The notes under the pieces were generated by a model. The model saw only the letters and a list, made by a program, of their open reading frames with translations. It searched no databases and was not told where the DNA came from. Of a stretch of DNA of 64,000 nucleotides, positions 1 to 11,584 are shown in pieces (the first letter of the stretch is position 1; each line of letters opens with the position of its first letter). The translations under genes and the position numbers were made by a program. The DNA is taken from contig NC_054389.1 in assembly GCF_001625195.1 (NCBI RefSeq), forward strand, positions 11,652,520 to 11,716,519, read 5' to 3'. The DNA is from Drechmeria coniospora (lineage: Eukaryota; Ascomycota; Sordariomycetes; Hypocreales; Ophiocordycipitaceae).

Positions 1-849
1 CGGACGTCTGGGACCGCTAACTCCGCGCGCCGAGCGGAAGACGGACGCGGCAAGCAAAGGGATGGCGACCAAGCGAGGCGAAACTCCGCAGAGCAGCGTG
101 CTAGTGCGGGTAGATCTGGTATGGCAAGATTCACGATGAGCACTAGCGGGCGCCGTAATCTTGACTCGCACGGAGGCTCGTACCGCCTAATCGGCACGCT
201 TACCTGCCCTGGCACCGGCCGACGGCTAGCGAGTTCGAAGCCAGGGCTCGCAGCGTGGCCACGGCGGCGGCCGCGTTCGCTTGGCGGATGTTGGGCACGG
301 GACAAGACACGATGACGGCAACGCGCTGGACGTGCTGGACGACGATGATGACACGGCTCGGCGAACGCCAGCAAGTGTACGGAGCACGGAGTGCTTGCTC
401 AGCAGTTGTATTGCATGCACGTGCAGGTGCACATGCACTGTCGTATTTCGGTATGACTCCCGTCAAGATTTTCGGCATGCTTGATTGGCAATGCCGGACA
501 CGGCCCAACAGGTCATGTACACTTGCATGTGTTTCCTATCATGATGCACAGTTTGTCACTCTGTACGGAGGACTGTGCTGGATATTACTCCCTTGTGCAA
601 GTACGTGTGCGAGTTCCTGTATGCAAGCAAGCACGGTACTTGAGTTTCGGCACAGTAAGTATCCGTACGTTGTAGGTGTAATAACTATATGGAAGTACGG
701 AGTACATGAACATGAACTCGAGAGTACATGTAAGTATTCGCTAAAGAACACGTAAGGAATACCACCTTGCTCGTCGTTTGTACTTGCACGCATAAGTACT
801 TGATCTATACCACAAATACCACAAAGTATAGCAATTGCACTGGCAAGTA

Positions 850-999
850 CAGTATGTGGCAAAAGGTATTTGCCCACCCTTAGGTATCACAATCCTAGTC
901 CTCTATACTAGTCCTCTATACTAGTCCTCTATACTAGTCCTCTATAACCCAATAGAAAATGGTACCTGAAGGGGGGGAAATACTTTTTGCCCCCCACTG
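850..999. mobile_element. MITE-like element, copy 1 (terminal inverted repeats, TA flanks)
   Basis: This 150-bp element has imperfect terminal inverted repeats. The left end begins CAGTATGTGGCAAAAGGTAT and the right end, read on the other strand, begins CAGTGGGGGGCAAAAAGTAT. Both arms share GCAAAA-GTATTT and then a GGTAYC block further in. It is bounded by TA at 848-849 and 1000-1001, the target duplication typical of Tc1/mariner-type transposition. It encodes nothing. Its centre is swollen by four 13-bp units. Two related copies lie at 11223-11332 and 40209-40319. Mobilisation by a mariner/pogo-type transposase is inference, as no transposase lies in the window. Confidence 0.75.
895..946. 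repeat. 13-bp tandem repeat inside MITE copy 1
   Basis: Four perfect head-to-tail copies of CTAGTCCTCTATA fill the centre of the inverted-repeat element. The other two copies of the element carry only one CCTAG-containing core here, so this array explains why copy 1 is ~40 bp longer. Confidence 0.85.
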
Positions 1000-1560
1000 T
1001 AATACGCAGCACAATTAGTTGCAGGCGTAGCAGCGTAGGTGCACGAACGAGCAGATGTGCAAAGTAGTACTTGGTAGCAGACGAGGTACAGGTACCAGAT
1101 GGGTAGTGCCTTAGTACTTATGTCCGTAGGTTAATAGTACAGTAATACTAGGTTTGTAGAGGCATGCTACAGCCTGGGACCCGACTATAGGTACTGGGTA
1201 CTTACTAGGTATCTAATAAAACAGTACTCCGTACTAGGTACGCTAATATTAATACCCCGTGGTTAAGTCCGCCCGCGGCACTTGCAAGTACTCTGTACTC
1301 TACTCGTGCCGTACTCATCATGACTCACCTCCCCACCCATCCAACTCATCATTTCTCCATCATGCATGCCACAATGGCGGAGCACGCACAAGCTGCCGAC
1401 GAGCTCTAATGTACTCATCGATTCTGTACTGGCAAGTTCGTAGTAGGAGACGTATACATGCAAGCACTCTACCAAGCACAGTGTTGCACATGTAGAGACC
1501 TATGTATCCCGTCTGCTGCAGTACATTCAGAGTCTTGCGCTCGCCACTACCATCCTAGGT

Positions 1561-1632
1561 ACAGTACAAGCGCTGCTTACAGTACAAGCGCTGCTTACAG
1601 TACAAGCGCTGCTTACAGTACAAGCTCTGCTT
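1561..1632. repeat. 18-bp tandem repeat, four units
   Basis: Four units of ACAGTACAAGCGCTGCTT are arranged head to tail; the fourth differs by one base (CTCTGCTT). There is no coding context. The near identity suggests recent expansion. Confidence 0.9.
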
Positions 1633-2172
1633 ACTGTACTACAAGTACTTGCAGCACTTGTACACCTACTATAAGTACATGAAATTGGATAGTACTTCCA
1701 CTTCCATATTCCCTTGCCGTTCGGCAGGGACAAGTGCATAGTGGCCACCTGTTGCTGCATGCAGCGCAGGGAACGACTCCCCTCCACCGTGCGTGCTTGC
1801 TCGGAATTGCCATGTAGAACCGAGATGTACAATTGCTGTACTCCGTAGTTGTACGAGTAATATCGCCAGCCACCCGGATCAATCGTGCTCATTACTTGCC
1901 ACCGCCAACAGTGCCATGAAATAACTTTTCCCGCTGCGTGCATGAATGGGCAGCAATGACTTTTGCCGCGTCCTCGTCGTCCACGACATGCAAGTGCAGG
2001 ACAAGTACTTGTGGTGGTAGGTTTGTGCAGTAATGCAGCGGTAGGACGCCACGTAGAACGAATTGCCCTGTACGGAGTAATTACGGAGTACTTGGCTAAG
2101 GCACCTACTAGGTACCAGTACCTAGTAGCAAGGTACATGTGTATTTGCACGAGCCTACGGAGGACTTGCAAG

Positions 2173-2274
2173 TATGTGTGCAGTTATGTGTACAGTTATG
2201 TGTACAGTTATGTGTACAGTAAGTATGTGTACAGTTATGTGTACAGTAAGTATGTGTACAGTTATGTGTACAGT
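2173..2274. repeat. 12-bp tandem repeat (TATGTGTACAGT), eight units
   Basis: Eight units of TATGTGTACAGT, the first with one substitution, run in the pattern 4 units, AAG, 2 units, AAG, 2 units. The two AAG spacers show a higher-order period. The array is followed within ten bases by GTACGGAGTAC. Confidence 0.9.
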
Positions 2275-3734
2275 TAACAAGTACGGAGTACAGCGAGTGT
2301 ATTCCGTACTAGATGGAAGTCGGTGCACATTAAAATACATTGCAATACTTGCGTGCACTGTACGGAGGTCTTGTACTCAAGTATGCTTTGTACTTACAGT
2401 ACACCTACAGTAGTGCAGAGTACGGAGTACCTAGTACTTGTACACCCATTCATTCACCACAGCACAGCCCAACTCCAGCAAGTCGGGGCATTTCAGCGCC
2501 TCTCCGTCCGCACCGGCACAACCAAAAGTGCGAGGTCGGTGGGGTCCAACGGGTCCGCTCAGGTCTTGTCTGACTGAAAACTGATCCCCGCCACCCCACC
2601 TCCCTGGAAGCCGTCATGACAATAGTGGCATTCCCGCCCACACGCGTGCACGCGCTCCGAGTGCTGTTCGGCGCATGCGCACGACACAAACTCCGCACCA
2701 TGCGAGAACTCGTATATCCAAGACGAGACGGTGTGCGGGAGCCCAGCACGACGGTGGAGCGTGGATGACGCCGAGTGAGTAATCGTCGCTCCGTCCGCGT
2801 CGTCGCTCCGTCAGCGTCGTCGCTCCGTCACTGGCAGCTTTCCACCCGCGCGCACGGCCAGCGGCCTCTCAGCGGCGTGCGACCCCTGGCGCTCGCTGCG
2901 GGCCTGCGGACTTGACTTTGTCGTGACTTGACGCCTAGCCCCAAGTACTCGGTACCTGCATCCTGCTGACGGTGCCGCCGAGTCTGCATGTACTCCGTAC
3001 CGTTGCCAAGAACCGACCTGCTTCGGGCCTACCTTGGTCGGTAGCGTCTAACGCGGGCCATGTCCATCTCCGCGTCGACGGTACCTGCGGACAAGAGCAG
3101 CCAGCACCCCCGCACGTCGTACCTGGTACCTGGTCGTCGTTGGTGCCGGTACCTACTAGCGGTTAGCACCTCGTCTCCACGAGGCGACCAAGCTAGCTGC
3201 TGGCAGCCCACGAGAAATGTCTCCGATCCAAACATCCTCCATCCATCATGGATTATTGACTCTTTTGCTAGGCTCCCTTCAACTCCCACTCTCGCTCCGT
3301 CATCCCCGGTAACCCCCCATGGCGTGCTTGTCGGTCCCCGGACCCCCTAAAGTCCGCATGGCTGGTCAATGGATGAGAAGGCAACTTTCTCCTCCATCAT
3401 CCCGTTGCCAGTACATATACCGACGACCGACCGGTGCGGATGACATCTGACATTAACCTTGCCATCCGCCCCCCCCCCCCCCTTGTCAGCCAGCATTGTT
3501 CCCAGCATTGCTCCCAGGGTGAGGAAAAAAAATCCATATCCCTAAGAGGGTCCCCGTCTCCTTCCCTCCACCGAGATCGATCGATTCAACGCAACGACAA
3601 GAAGCCAGACAGCGGTATATTGTCCGTCTCGCCTCGTCTCGCCTCGTCTCGTCTCGAATCGCACCCATCTGGCACGTTGATGCCACCGTCCTCGGCCCCA
3701 ATACCGTCGTCTGCCCTGCCGCGCCGCCAGACCC

Positions 3735-5682
3735 ATGGCAGACCAAGCAGCCATGTCGACGACGCAGACGGGCCTGGGAGTCCCCCGTCGTTCGGACCAC
3801 ACCGTCTCGTCCGCCTCGACGCTCGCCGGCGACCGGCCATCGTCATCTGACGAAAAGGTGACGGATCCGGGTGCCGGCTCGACCGCTGCCGACGATGAGA
3901 AGAGCCGACATGACGACAACTTTAGCGATCGGCCACCTGACGAGCTCTCCGATGATGAGTATCCTTCGGGCGTCAAGTTGGTCTTTATCGTCATCGCTCT
4001 CGTCCTGAGCATCTTTCTTCTGTCTCTCGACATGGTGAGTGACGTCTCCTCGGCCCGTTCCTCCCAGGACGGGACAGCACGAGGCCAAGCCGCTGACCCG
4101 ACTAGACCATTGTCGCCACGGCCATTCCCAAAATCACCGACGAGTTCAAGGGCCTCGACAAGGTCGGATGGTACGGCGCCGCCTTCTTCATGACCGTCGG
4201 CGCCTTCCAGTCAACGTGTAAGCCGTCCTCCCCCTCGCCGGCCGACCGATGACGGCTGACGCCATGTCCGTGCAGGGGGCAAAATCTACAAGTACTTTCC
4301 TCTCAAAACCTCGTTCCTCGTCGCCATTCTCATCTTCGAGGTCGGCTCCGCCATCTGCGGCGCTGCGCCGACCTCCGAGGCCCTCATCGCCGGCCGTGCC
4401 ATCGCCGGCGTCGGTGCCGCCGGTCTCGGAGCTGGCGCCTACACCATCATCGCCTTCTCGGCGCCGCCCAAGAAGCGGCCGGCCTACACCGGCATCCTCG
4501 GCGCCTCGTACGGATTCGCCTCCGTCCTCGGGCCCCTCGTCGGCGGCGCCTTCACCGACCACGTGAGCTGGCGCTGGTGCTTCTACATCAACCTCCCCGT
4601 CGGCGGCCTCTCGGCCCTCGTCATCCTCGTCTTCTTCCAGACGCCGCGCAACGCCGTGCCCGAGGAGGCGCCCCTCGTGGAAAAGTTTCTCCAGATGGAC
4701 CCTCTCGGCGTCATCCTCATGATGGGCGCCACCGTCACCTACATCCTCGCCGTCCAGTACGGCGGCGTCGCCTACGCCTGGAACTCGTCCGTCGTCGTCG
4801 GCCTCCTCGTCGGCTTCGTCGCCATCATCGCCGTCTGGGCCGGCCTGCAGTGGTACCAGGGCGAGCGCTCCATGGTCCCCCCTCGCCTTGCCAAGGATCG
4901 CACCATCCTCGTCATGAGCCTGTTCGCCTTCATGCTCGCCGGCGGCTTCTTCGCCGCCATCTACTACATCCCCATCTATTTCCAGTCGGTCCACGGCACC
5001 AACCCGACCATGAGCGGCGTCCGGAACCTGCCCTTCATCATCTCCGTCACCATCGCCACCGTCAGCAGCGGCGTCTTCGTCTCCGTCACGGGCTACTACC
5101 AGCCCATGCTCATCGGCGGCGGCGCCCTGGCCACCATCGGAGCCGGCCTCCTCTACACCCTCGACGTCGACACCGGCACCGGCGCCTGGATCGGCTACCA
5201 GATCGTCGGCGGCCTCGGCTGGGGCCTCGCCTTCCAGATTCCCATGATTGCCGTCCAGGGCTCCGTCTCGGCCAAGGACCTTGCCTCGGCCACCGGCATG
5301 CTGCTCTGTAAGTCGCCCGTCGTGCCGAAATCGAGCGTCGAACCGCCGCTGACGTGCTTGTCTTTGCGTAGTCTTCCAGAGCATCGGCGGTGCCTATCTC
5401 GTCTCCGGTGCGCAGTCGGCCTTTGTCAACCAGATGGTGCCGGCCGTCAAGAGCATGGCCCCGGACATTGACATGGGCAAGCTAGTCCTGACGGGCGCCA
5501 CCGAGATCCGGAACGCTTTCACTCCCGAGGAACAATCGGCCGTCATCGAGGGCTACATGACCGGCCTCCAGGTCGTCTTCGCCATCTGCATTGCCTGCAC
5601 CGGCATCGCTACCCTCATCGGCCTCGGCACGAAGTGGACCAAGCTCAAGCAGGACGGCATCGCTGCTGGCGGCATGGCCTAG
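3735..5682 (+). CDS. MFS drug/toxin efflux pump, DHA2 type (14 TMS)
   Basis: Polytopic plasma- or vacuolar-membrane H+ antiporter of the major facilitator superfamily, resembling fungal TOXA/aflT-type efflux pumps. Four exons: 3735-4034, 4106-4217, 4276-5307 and 5372-5682, giving 584 aa. All three introns have GTRNG donors and TAG/CAG acceptors and join the frame without loss. Visible marks: an acidic, Ser-rich cytosolic N-terminus of ~75 residues; [17 protein letters not shown] in the first helix (motif D1, split by intron 1); a [15 protein letters not shown] stretch; and the motif C-like [18 protein letters not shown] followed by [13 protein letters not shown], characteristic of the 14-helix drug efflux subgroup. 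The start is the first in-frame ATG after a CT-rich leader. No biosynthetic genes lie nearby, so the substrate cannot be named. Confidence 0.93.
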
Positions 5683-6445
5683 ATTTTCACGAGAGCGGAC
5701 GACGGACGACGACGAGAGCAAAGGATAGAGGTCTAGACATGATTAGACTTGGCATGATACCAATGACGGCGTTGCGGTGCGCTTGCTTCGATGGGAAAAG
5801 AGTATCATGGCCAGAACCAGAATATTGGCAAGCGAGACTTGAATAGGATGAGGTCTCGAGAGAAATGAATATAAATCTACCCTCATAAAGTAGCTTGAAA
5901 TTGTGTGTCGGCGGCAGTTGTCATTGTTGACGACGTTGGGAATGAATGCGGGGGAGTGCAGAGGAATACAGTGCTTGATTACGTGAACAGTGCTTGATTA
6001 CGTGAACAGGAGCGCAGAGGACTACAGTCGAGCACATGTACTCCGTACAGTACCAACTTACTCCGTAGGTGCACAGTACCTACTTTAAGTACGGAGTAAG
6101 TACACGGACTTGTACTACTTATTATTACTACATGCAGGTATTTACGGAGTACTGAGCAATACATGCACTGTACTTACAGTAGGCCTAAGTCACAGATAAG
6201 AGATAAGCCTAGGCCCGCTTACTCATCCGTCATTTTCCTAAACTCCATATCTTCCGTCCAGAGTCAGTCTGACCGTCCTCAAATCTCCGCCTGCAGAAAC
6301 CATCACGAGAATATATGCCGAGGCATCACGCCCTGACCATGGCCGCCCCGTCTTTCTTACCCCCCTGAACTTCCTCTCCGTCCGCCCAGTCTTCTTTTAC
6401 TTCTTACATCTCCACCTCCACCCCCTCCCCCCCTGGTCCTTTGCC
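5683..6445. other. Intergenic region between efflux pump and PAN6
   Basis: This holds the 3' region of the efflux pump and the promoter of the pantothenate gene. The middle (about 5960-6190) carries a 19-bp direct duplication and GTAC-rich words. The last ~100 bases before the downstream start are CT-rich, as is common in fungal leaders. No gene seen. Confidence 0.6.
5969..6006. repeat. 19-bp direct duplication
   Basis: CAGTGCTTGATTACGTGAA occurs twice, head to tail and without mismatch, in non-coding DNA. Confidence 0.85.
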
Positions 6446-7675
6446 ATGTTGCGCCGTCCCTTCCAGACGCCCATGGCTGGTGCCGTGTCTTCGGTCGCCA
6501 CGGTGGCGGCATCAGCATCAGCATCGGCGTCGGCATCGGCATCGACGTCGGCCACAGCATCGGCATCGGCGTTGCCTCGGTCGCCGTCCCCCTTCTCCCG
6601 CGCCCACCGCGCCGTGGTCGAGACGATACCCTCGACCCCGATCCGCGTCATCCGCACCGTCGATGCCTTCCGTAGGTGGCGGAAGCCGCACACAATCAAC
6701 CATCGCACCGTCGGCTTCGTGCCCACCATGGGCGCCATGCACGACGGCCATCTCGCCCTCATCCGTGCCGCCGCCCGCGAGAATCACCACGTCGTCGTCA
6801 GCATCTACGTCAACCCCGCCCAGTTCGGCGTCAAGGAGGACCTCACCTCCTACCCCGTCACCTGGGACGCCGACACCACGGCCCTGGCCAGGCTCGACCG
6901 CGAGCTTGCCGAGGACGGAGTCAACCTCGGTCGCGTCTCCGCCGTCTTCGCCCCCACGACGTCGGACATGTACCCTTCGGGCTTCCCTGGCCAAGAGGTC
7001 GACAGCAAAGGCAGCTTCGTCAACATCACTCCCGTCGGCGACGTCCTCGAGGGCCGCACCCGGCCGACCTTTTTTCGCGGCGTCGCCACTGTCTGCATGA
7101 AGCTCTTCAACATTGTGCAGCCCGATCGCGTCTACTTTGGCCAAAAGGACGTCCAGCAGACGGTTGTCATCCGCCGCATGGTCGAGGACCTCATGCTGCC
7201 CACCGATGTCGTCATATGTCCCACCCAACGCGACCCCGACGGTCTCGCCTTGAGTTCGCGTAATGTATATCTCGGTACCCGCCGCCGCAAGCTCGCCGTC
7301 GTTCTGAACACTGCCCTGCGTGCCGCCGAGGCTGCGTACGGTGCCGGCCAGCTCGATCGCGCTGCCATTCTCGGCGCCGCCCACGACGTGTGCGAAACCG
7401 TGCTGCGTGCCCAGAGGGACATGTCGCCCGATCGGCGCGCCCTTTTCGAGATTGACTACATCTCCCTGGCGGATCCGGATACGCTTCAGGAGGTGGACGC
7501 TGTCGACGCCTCTCGAGGGGCCGTCATCAGCGGTGCCATCAAGATGCTGCCGCTGGAAGCCGCCCAACCGGGCGAGGATGTGGGACATGCAGGCGGTCCG
7601 GCCGTGAGGCTCATCGACAACATTATTCTCAAGCCAGCAGCAGTGGAGCATGGCTCGCTTGGGGGATACGCGTAG
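6446..7675 (+). CDS. PAN6: Pantoate-beta-alanine ligase (pantothenate synthetase)
   Basis: Catalyses ATP-dependent condensation of pantoate with beta-alanine to pantothenate, the last step before coenzyme A assembly. Intronless, 409 aa. The nucleotidyltransferase fold is clear: PTMGAMHDGH at residues 93-102 contains the HIGH-like motif, YVNPAQF lies near 121-127, FGQKD at 231-235, and LALSSRN at 267-273 serves as the KMSKS-like loop. Residues ~22-42 are an unusual run of Ser-Ala dipeptides encoded by a GCATCG-type hexanucleotide repeat, which lengthens the N-terminus before the catalytic core. A basic start (MLRRPF) could act as a mitochondrial presequence, but that is only inference. It converges on the acyltransferase gene, with 205 bp between the two stop codons. 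Confidence 0.95.
   Translation: MLRRPFQTPMAGAVSSVATVAASASASASASASTSATASASALPRSPSPFSRAHRAVVETIPSTPIRVIRTVDAFRRWRKPHTINHRTVGFVPTMGAMHDGHLALIRAAARENHHVVVSIYVNPAQFGVKEDLTSYPVTWDADTTALARLDRELAEDGVNLGRVSAVFAPTTSDMYPSGFPGQEVDSKGSFVNITPVGDVLEGRTRPTFFRGVATVCMKLFNIVQPDRVYFGQKDVQQTVVIRRMVEDLMLPTDVVICPTQRDPDGLALSSRNVYLGTRRRKLAVVLNTALRAAEAAYGAGQLDRAAILGAAHDVCETVLRAQRDMSPDRRALFEIDYISLADPDTLQEVDAVDASRGAVISGAIKMLPLEAAQPGEDVGHAGGPAVRLIDNIILKPAAVEHGSLGGYA
6507..6571 (+). repeat. Coding hexanucleotide repeat (GCATCG-like) in PAN6
   Basis: A degenerate (GCATCR)n array inside the ligase gene encodes alternating Ala and Ser residues. Hexamer changes would alter protein length without breaking the frame. Confidence 0.75.
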
Positions 7676-7880
7676 GAGTGTCCCCCTCCCCTACTTAGGC
7701 CGCTGTAGGTCATGGGTGACCTGTTGCTGGTCGCGTATCGCGCATCGCACAGGACGGGCCCGGCCCGGCATGACGGGTCGTTGTCATCATTCTCCGAAGC
7801 ATTTCCCAACCCAAAACGAGCATTTGCATTCCCCGGGTATACAGATAGACCGTGTCGTTTCAGAAGCGCAGTGCATACTC

Positions 7881-10499
7881 TTACAGATTGGCTCGGCCCT
7901 CGAGCTTCCTCCTTAGCCTCGCCTCCCCCACGCTCCTCTCGAGCATCGCCCGCTCCTCACTGTTGAGCCGGCTTGGCACCTTGCTCTTCGCGCCCTCGCC
8001 GCTCACGGCCTCGTCGTACAGCTTGCGGCCCAGCTCGTCCGTCAGGTGCAAGACGCGCGAGCTGACCGTCGCACCGTCACGCCTGTTTTTCCCCTCGCGC
8101 CGCGCGCTCGCAATCTTCTCGGTAAAGTCCCACAGCTTGCCGTCGGCGCGGAGGGCGCCCGTTCTGGGGTCGCGGGATGGCCGCCAGGAAGCGTCCAGCT
8201 GCACGCGGGGCGGTATCTTGGGGTCCTTGGACTTGACGACGTGCACCATCTGGTCCTGCTCGAACCGGCTGTACGAATTCTTGAGCGTCTCCTTGTTGAC
8301 GGCCTCAAAGTAGGAGAGGTCGCCCTGGTGGTAGAGCGTCTTGCCTAGCTGTGGCCTCGTCAGCGTCTAGCGTTCCTGATCCGTTGGCCGTCGCCGCCCT
8401 CTTACCAGTTGCGCGCTGTTCTGGACCTTGTTTTGCTCGAGCCATATGTCATCGTCCTGGCCCGGCGGCGGCGTCAAGCCCATCAGGGACACGGCGGCGA
8501 GCCAGCTCGCTTCGATGAACGGCCAGATGAGGAAGCAGTAAAAGTCGTAATTCTCCCGCCCCGCTTTCCTCTCCTCGTGGGAGAGGCCAATGGTCGTGAT
8601 GTTGCCGTCGGCATCCCGGTCGAGGCGAACGACGTTGTCGTGCTCGAGGCCGCGGAGCGTGTTGTCCAGGTTGGTCGCCAAGCCGGCGCCGGCAAAGATG
8701 AACTCGCCCCGGAAGAGCGACGAGAGGAAGAGGACGTGGGCCCTCAGGTCCGTGTAGGAAATATCCTGCATGGACGGACCCCCTCCAAGCTTCACGCGAG
8801 TATACATGGCGACGCTGACGAGGGCCTCGTATATGAACAGGTGGATCGTCATGTTGCGGTAAAAGGAGAGCTGGAAGCGGTCGACGGCGTAGTACGTCGG
8901 CTCCGGCAGCCCTTCGACCACACCCACCAAGTCCTTGCCGAGGACCTCGAGCCCTCGATCGACAATCTCCGAGAGGGGTGCGTTGCCAAAGTGAGCGACG
9001 CGCCCGCCCTTGGCACGGACGCGCGCGGTAAGCCACTCGACGCGACGCATGAGCTCCTGCTTCCCAACTCCGCGGCCGCGGAGGGTGAGGAGGACGGTGC
9101 CGATGAGCGCCGTGGGCATGACGACGGAAACCGCGTTGATGTCGCCGAGGACCTTGTAGCCCATGGTCCGCAGCATCTTTTCCCTCACCGCCCTGACCTC
9201 GGGGTTCCGGTGATCGGTGTCGAGGCCCGGGGGGATCTTGGGCAGTCGCGCCAGCTGCTCATCGACAAACTTCCGCAGGCTCCAGGGCTCGTGAAAGCGG
9301 ACGTCGACCCTGCCAAGCTGCAAGGAGAGGATGGAGGAGCCGCCGGAGAGGAAGTCGGCCAGGTTTTCTTTCCGCTTCGGCATGCCGAGAAGCTCGGTGA
9401 CGTAGCCTTCCGTCTCGATGACCTTGTCGTACTGCGTGCTGACGGGGCATATGATGGCGTCCTCGACGCGGCCCGAGAGGATGCTGTCGAGGATGAAGCT
9501 GAGGATGCCGAACTTTGGGGGTAGAAGCTTGCCGGTCCGTGAGCGGCCGCCCTCGATGAAGCACTCAAAGTTGTACCCCTCCTGAAGGAGGGTGTCGATG
9601 TAGGACTGGACCAGGGTTGTGTAGAGCGCGTCGTCGCCAAAGGCCCTCCTGATCCACATGGCACCGGCATGCTGCAGGAAGCTGCCGACCAAGGGGAAGT
9701 TGAGATTGTCTCCCGCGACGACGACGGGCAGGGTGAGGCCGAGTCGGTAGCAAATCAGCTGGAGCGAAACGTAGTCGACGTGTGATCGGTGGCTGGGCAG
9801 GAAGATGATGCTCTGCTTCTTCTTGGCAGCAACGTCGGCCACCTTTCGCAGACGCAGCACCTCCTCGCTGGAGACGTGGATGCCCTGGTGATAGGCGCGC
9901 GTCAGGAGCTGCGTCGTGAGATAGTAGGCGCCGCGAATGAACGTCTTGCTTTCCATCTTGCAAATCATGTCGTCCGTGAGCTTGTCGGCGACCTCCTGGA
10001 GGCCGCTCTCGAGAACGTTGCGCCGGTGGGCGCGCTTGACCACGTAGTCCTTGTCATCCCGGTTCAGCAGGCCTTCCTTTTCCTCCACGGCAACCCGATT
10101 GTCGGCGAGGTCGGCGATACGCTTCTTCAGCAAGGGCGCGGCGAGGACCATCGACTTCATGTTGTCCGAGAAGCCTGGGTAGAAGACGGGCTGGCCGACG
10201 ACGCGGTTGTAGGCACGCCATCCCTGGCCAGAAACGTAGAGGGAGACTTCGCGGAGGAATCTTGCTCACGTTAGCACAAAGAGGTCCAGCGAGACGAAGC
10301 CGACGTCGACCTTTATGACGCACTGGAGAGGCTCGGCACGAAAGGAGGCAAACTGGTTCATCAAAGCCTCCTCCTTGCCCTCGTTTGCTCCGGCTTCGGG
10401 CTCGACATAACCGCTGGGCTGAAGGGTGATTTCGTCGCCCAAGATTTGCAGGTCGGGCGCGGAGCCGGCGGCGGGGTCAAAGGAATCGTCGTGGGACAT
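7881..10499 (-). CDS. PlsB-type glycerol-3-phosphate / DHAP acyltransferase
   Basis: Transfers a fatty acyl group to glycerol-3-phosphate or dihydroxyacetone phosphate, the first step of glycerolipid (or ether-lipid) synthesis. Three exons on the minus strand: 10324-10499, 8406-10260 and 7881-8348, giving 832 aa. Intron 1 (10261-10323) has a GTGCGT donor and a GCTAAC branch site; intron 2 is 8349-8405. Both restore a single frame. Block I of the acyltransferase fold is HRSHVD at about residues 216-221 (HX4D), and block III is FIEGGRSRTG at about 293-302. Length and motif set match the PlsB/GPAT-DHAPAT family rather than the shorter yeast Gat1/Gat2 proteins. Which acceptor is used, and whether it sits in mitochondria or peroxisomes, cannot be told from the sequence. 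The ATG chosen (MSHDDS) opens the only frame that splices into the conserved part. Confidence 0.92.
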
Positions 10500-11584
10500 T
10501 GCGAACCAGGATAGGAGCAAGACTTGGTTGACAGCAGACAGACTCGGACAGCAGACAGACTCGGACAATCAGCCAGCAGAGGTGGACGGTGGGAGGTGTT
10601 GATGATGGCCTCAGCTGGCGTGACGGGCCAGCATTGCATGCCTTTCACCAACTAGCTCCCGATCAGCTGAAGCCGGTGCTGAACGAACGGGTGAGATTTG
10701 GAGGTCGAGATTTGACGGCTCGACTCTATGTCATCTGTCCATGGATGTTGCGGGAGCAGCATTAAGCGGCAGCGGCAGCGGCAGCGGCAGACGAGGGACG
10801 GGAGAGCAGTATGAGGGTATGAGGAGGACAGCGGGGCGACGATGGATGGGAGTGGAAGTAGCAATGAGCAGGTAAGACCTGCCTGCCTGCCTTGGACCAC
10901 TGAGCCGAGGATATGTGAAGCACTGAACGAACGGAATCCGGGGTAAGTGTCATCCGAGTCACGGGACCTGAGAAATGGGAATCAAGTATTAATCTACGGC
11001 CAAGACCGGTACCTAAGCAGGTGTTGGTGTACATGGTAATGCACAACTTCAGTACAAGTACAGGTATGTGTACAACTACACAGCATTACCGTACTGTACT
11101 CCCTCTAGTACCCAGTACTCCGTATAGCAGGTGCCTGATATGGTACATGTACCTGTACTCCGCACGTAAGTACTGTCTGTAATGTACTCCGTACTTGAGT
11201 CCTGTACTCCGTACTTAAGGTACAGTATGTAGCAAAAGGTATTTGCCTACCCATAGGTACTACAGTCCTAGCCCAATATAACCTAATGGAAAATGGTACC
11301 TGAAGATGGGCAAATACTTTTTGCCCCCACTGTTAGTGTTGATTATTTTCCAACGCTCGTTATTACTGGTTAATACCACTTACAGTACTTAACAAGACTT
11401 GACAAGGCTCTACGGAGTAATCACAGCACCTGTCACCACAAGTAGGGGTCATCAAGATTGATACAGTACTTGTACCAGTACTGGACAAGAATCGACAGTG
11501 CCTCGCATTCGAACTTGTTCATCTTCAACACTCTCGCTGCTCACTCCTTGGAACCGCACACGCCGAAAGCAGGCGATTGCGGCG
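10500..11584. other. Divergent promoter region between acyltransferase and POP4
   Basis: About 1.1 kb lies between two divergent start codons. It includes a short CGGCAG repeat near 10765-10790, several GTACTCCGTA words near 11095-11220 and the second inverted-repeat element at 11223-11332. No gene seen. Confidence 0.6.
11223..11332. mobile_element. MITE-like element, copy 2
   Basis: A 110-bp relative of the element at 850-999 in the same orientation. The left arm begins CAGTATGTAGCAAAAGGTAT and the right arm, read on the other strand, CAGTGGGGGCAAAAAGTATT. The inner parts also match copy 1, including the AATGGTACCTGAAG block. TA precedes the left end; the right side reads TTA, so the target duplication is imperfect. 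It lacks the 13-bp array of copy 1 and lies ~250 bp upstream of POP4, where it might affect expression. Confidence 0.75.

Larger units (their letters stand above)
1..3734. other. Gene-free region rich in short repeats
   Basis: No ORF here resembles a known protein, and the reading frames are short and overlap on both strands. The stretch contains a small inverted-repeat element, several tandem arrays (listed separately) and many GTAC-centred words, including the dispersed word GTACGGAGTAC at 695-705, 2281-2291 and 2421-2430. The last ~300 bases are C- and CT-rich (a poly-C run near 3470-3482 and repeated CTCGCCTCGTCTCG near 3636-3656), which fits the promoter and 5' leader of the efflux pump that follows. 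Confidence 0.7.
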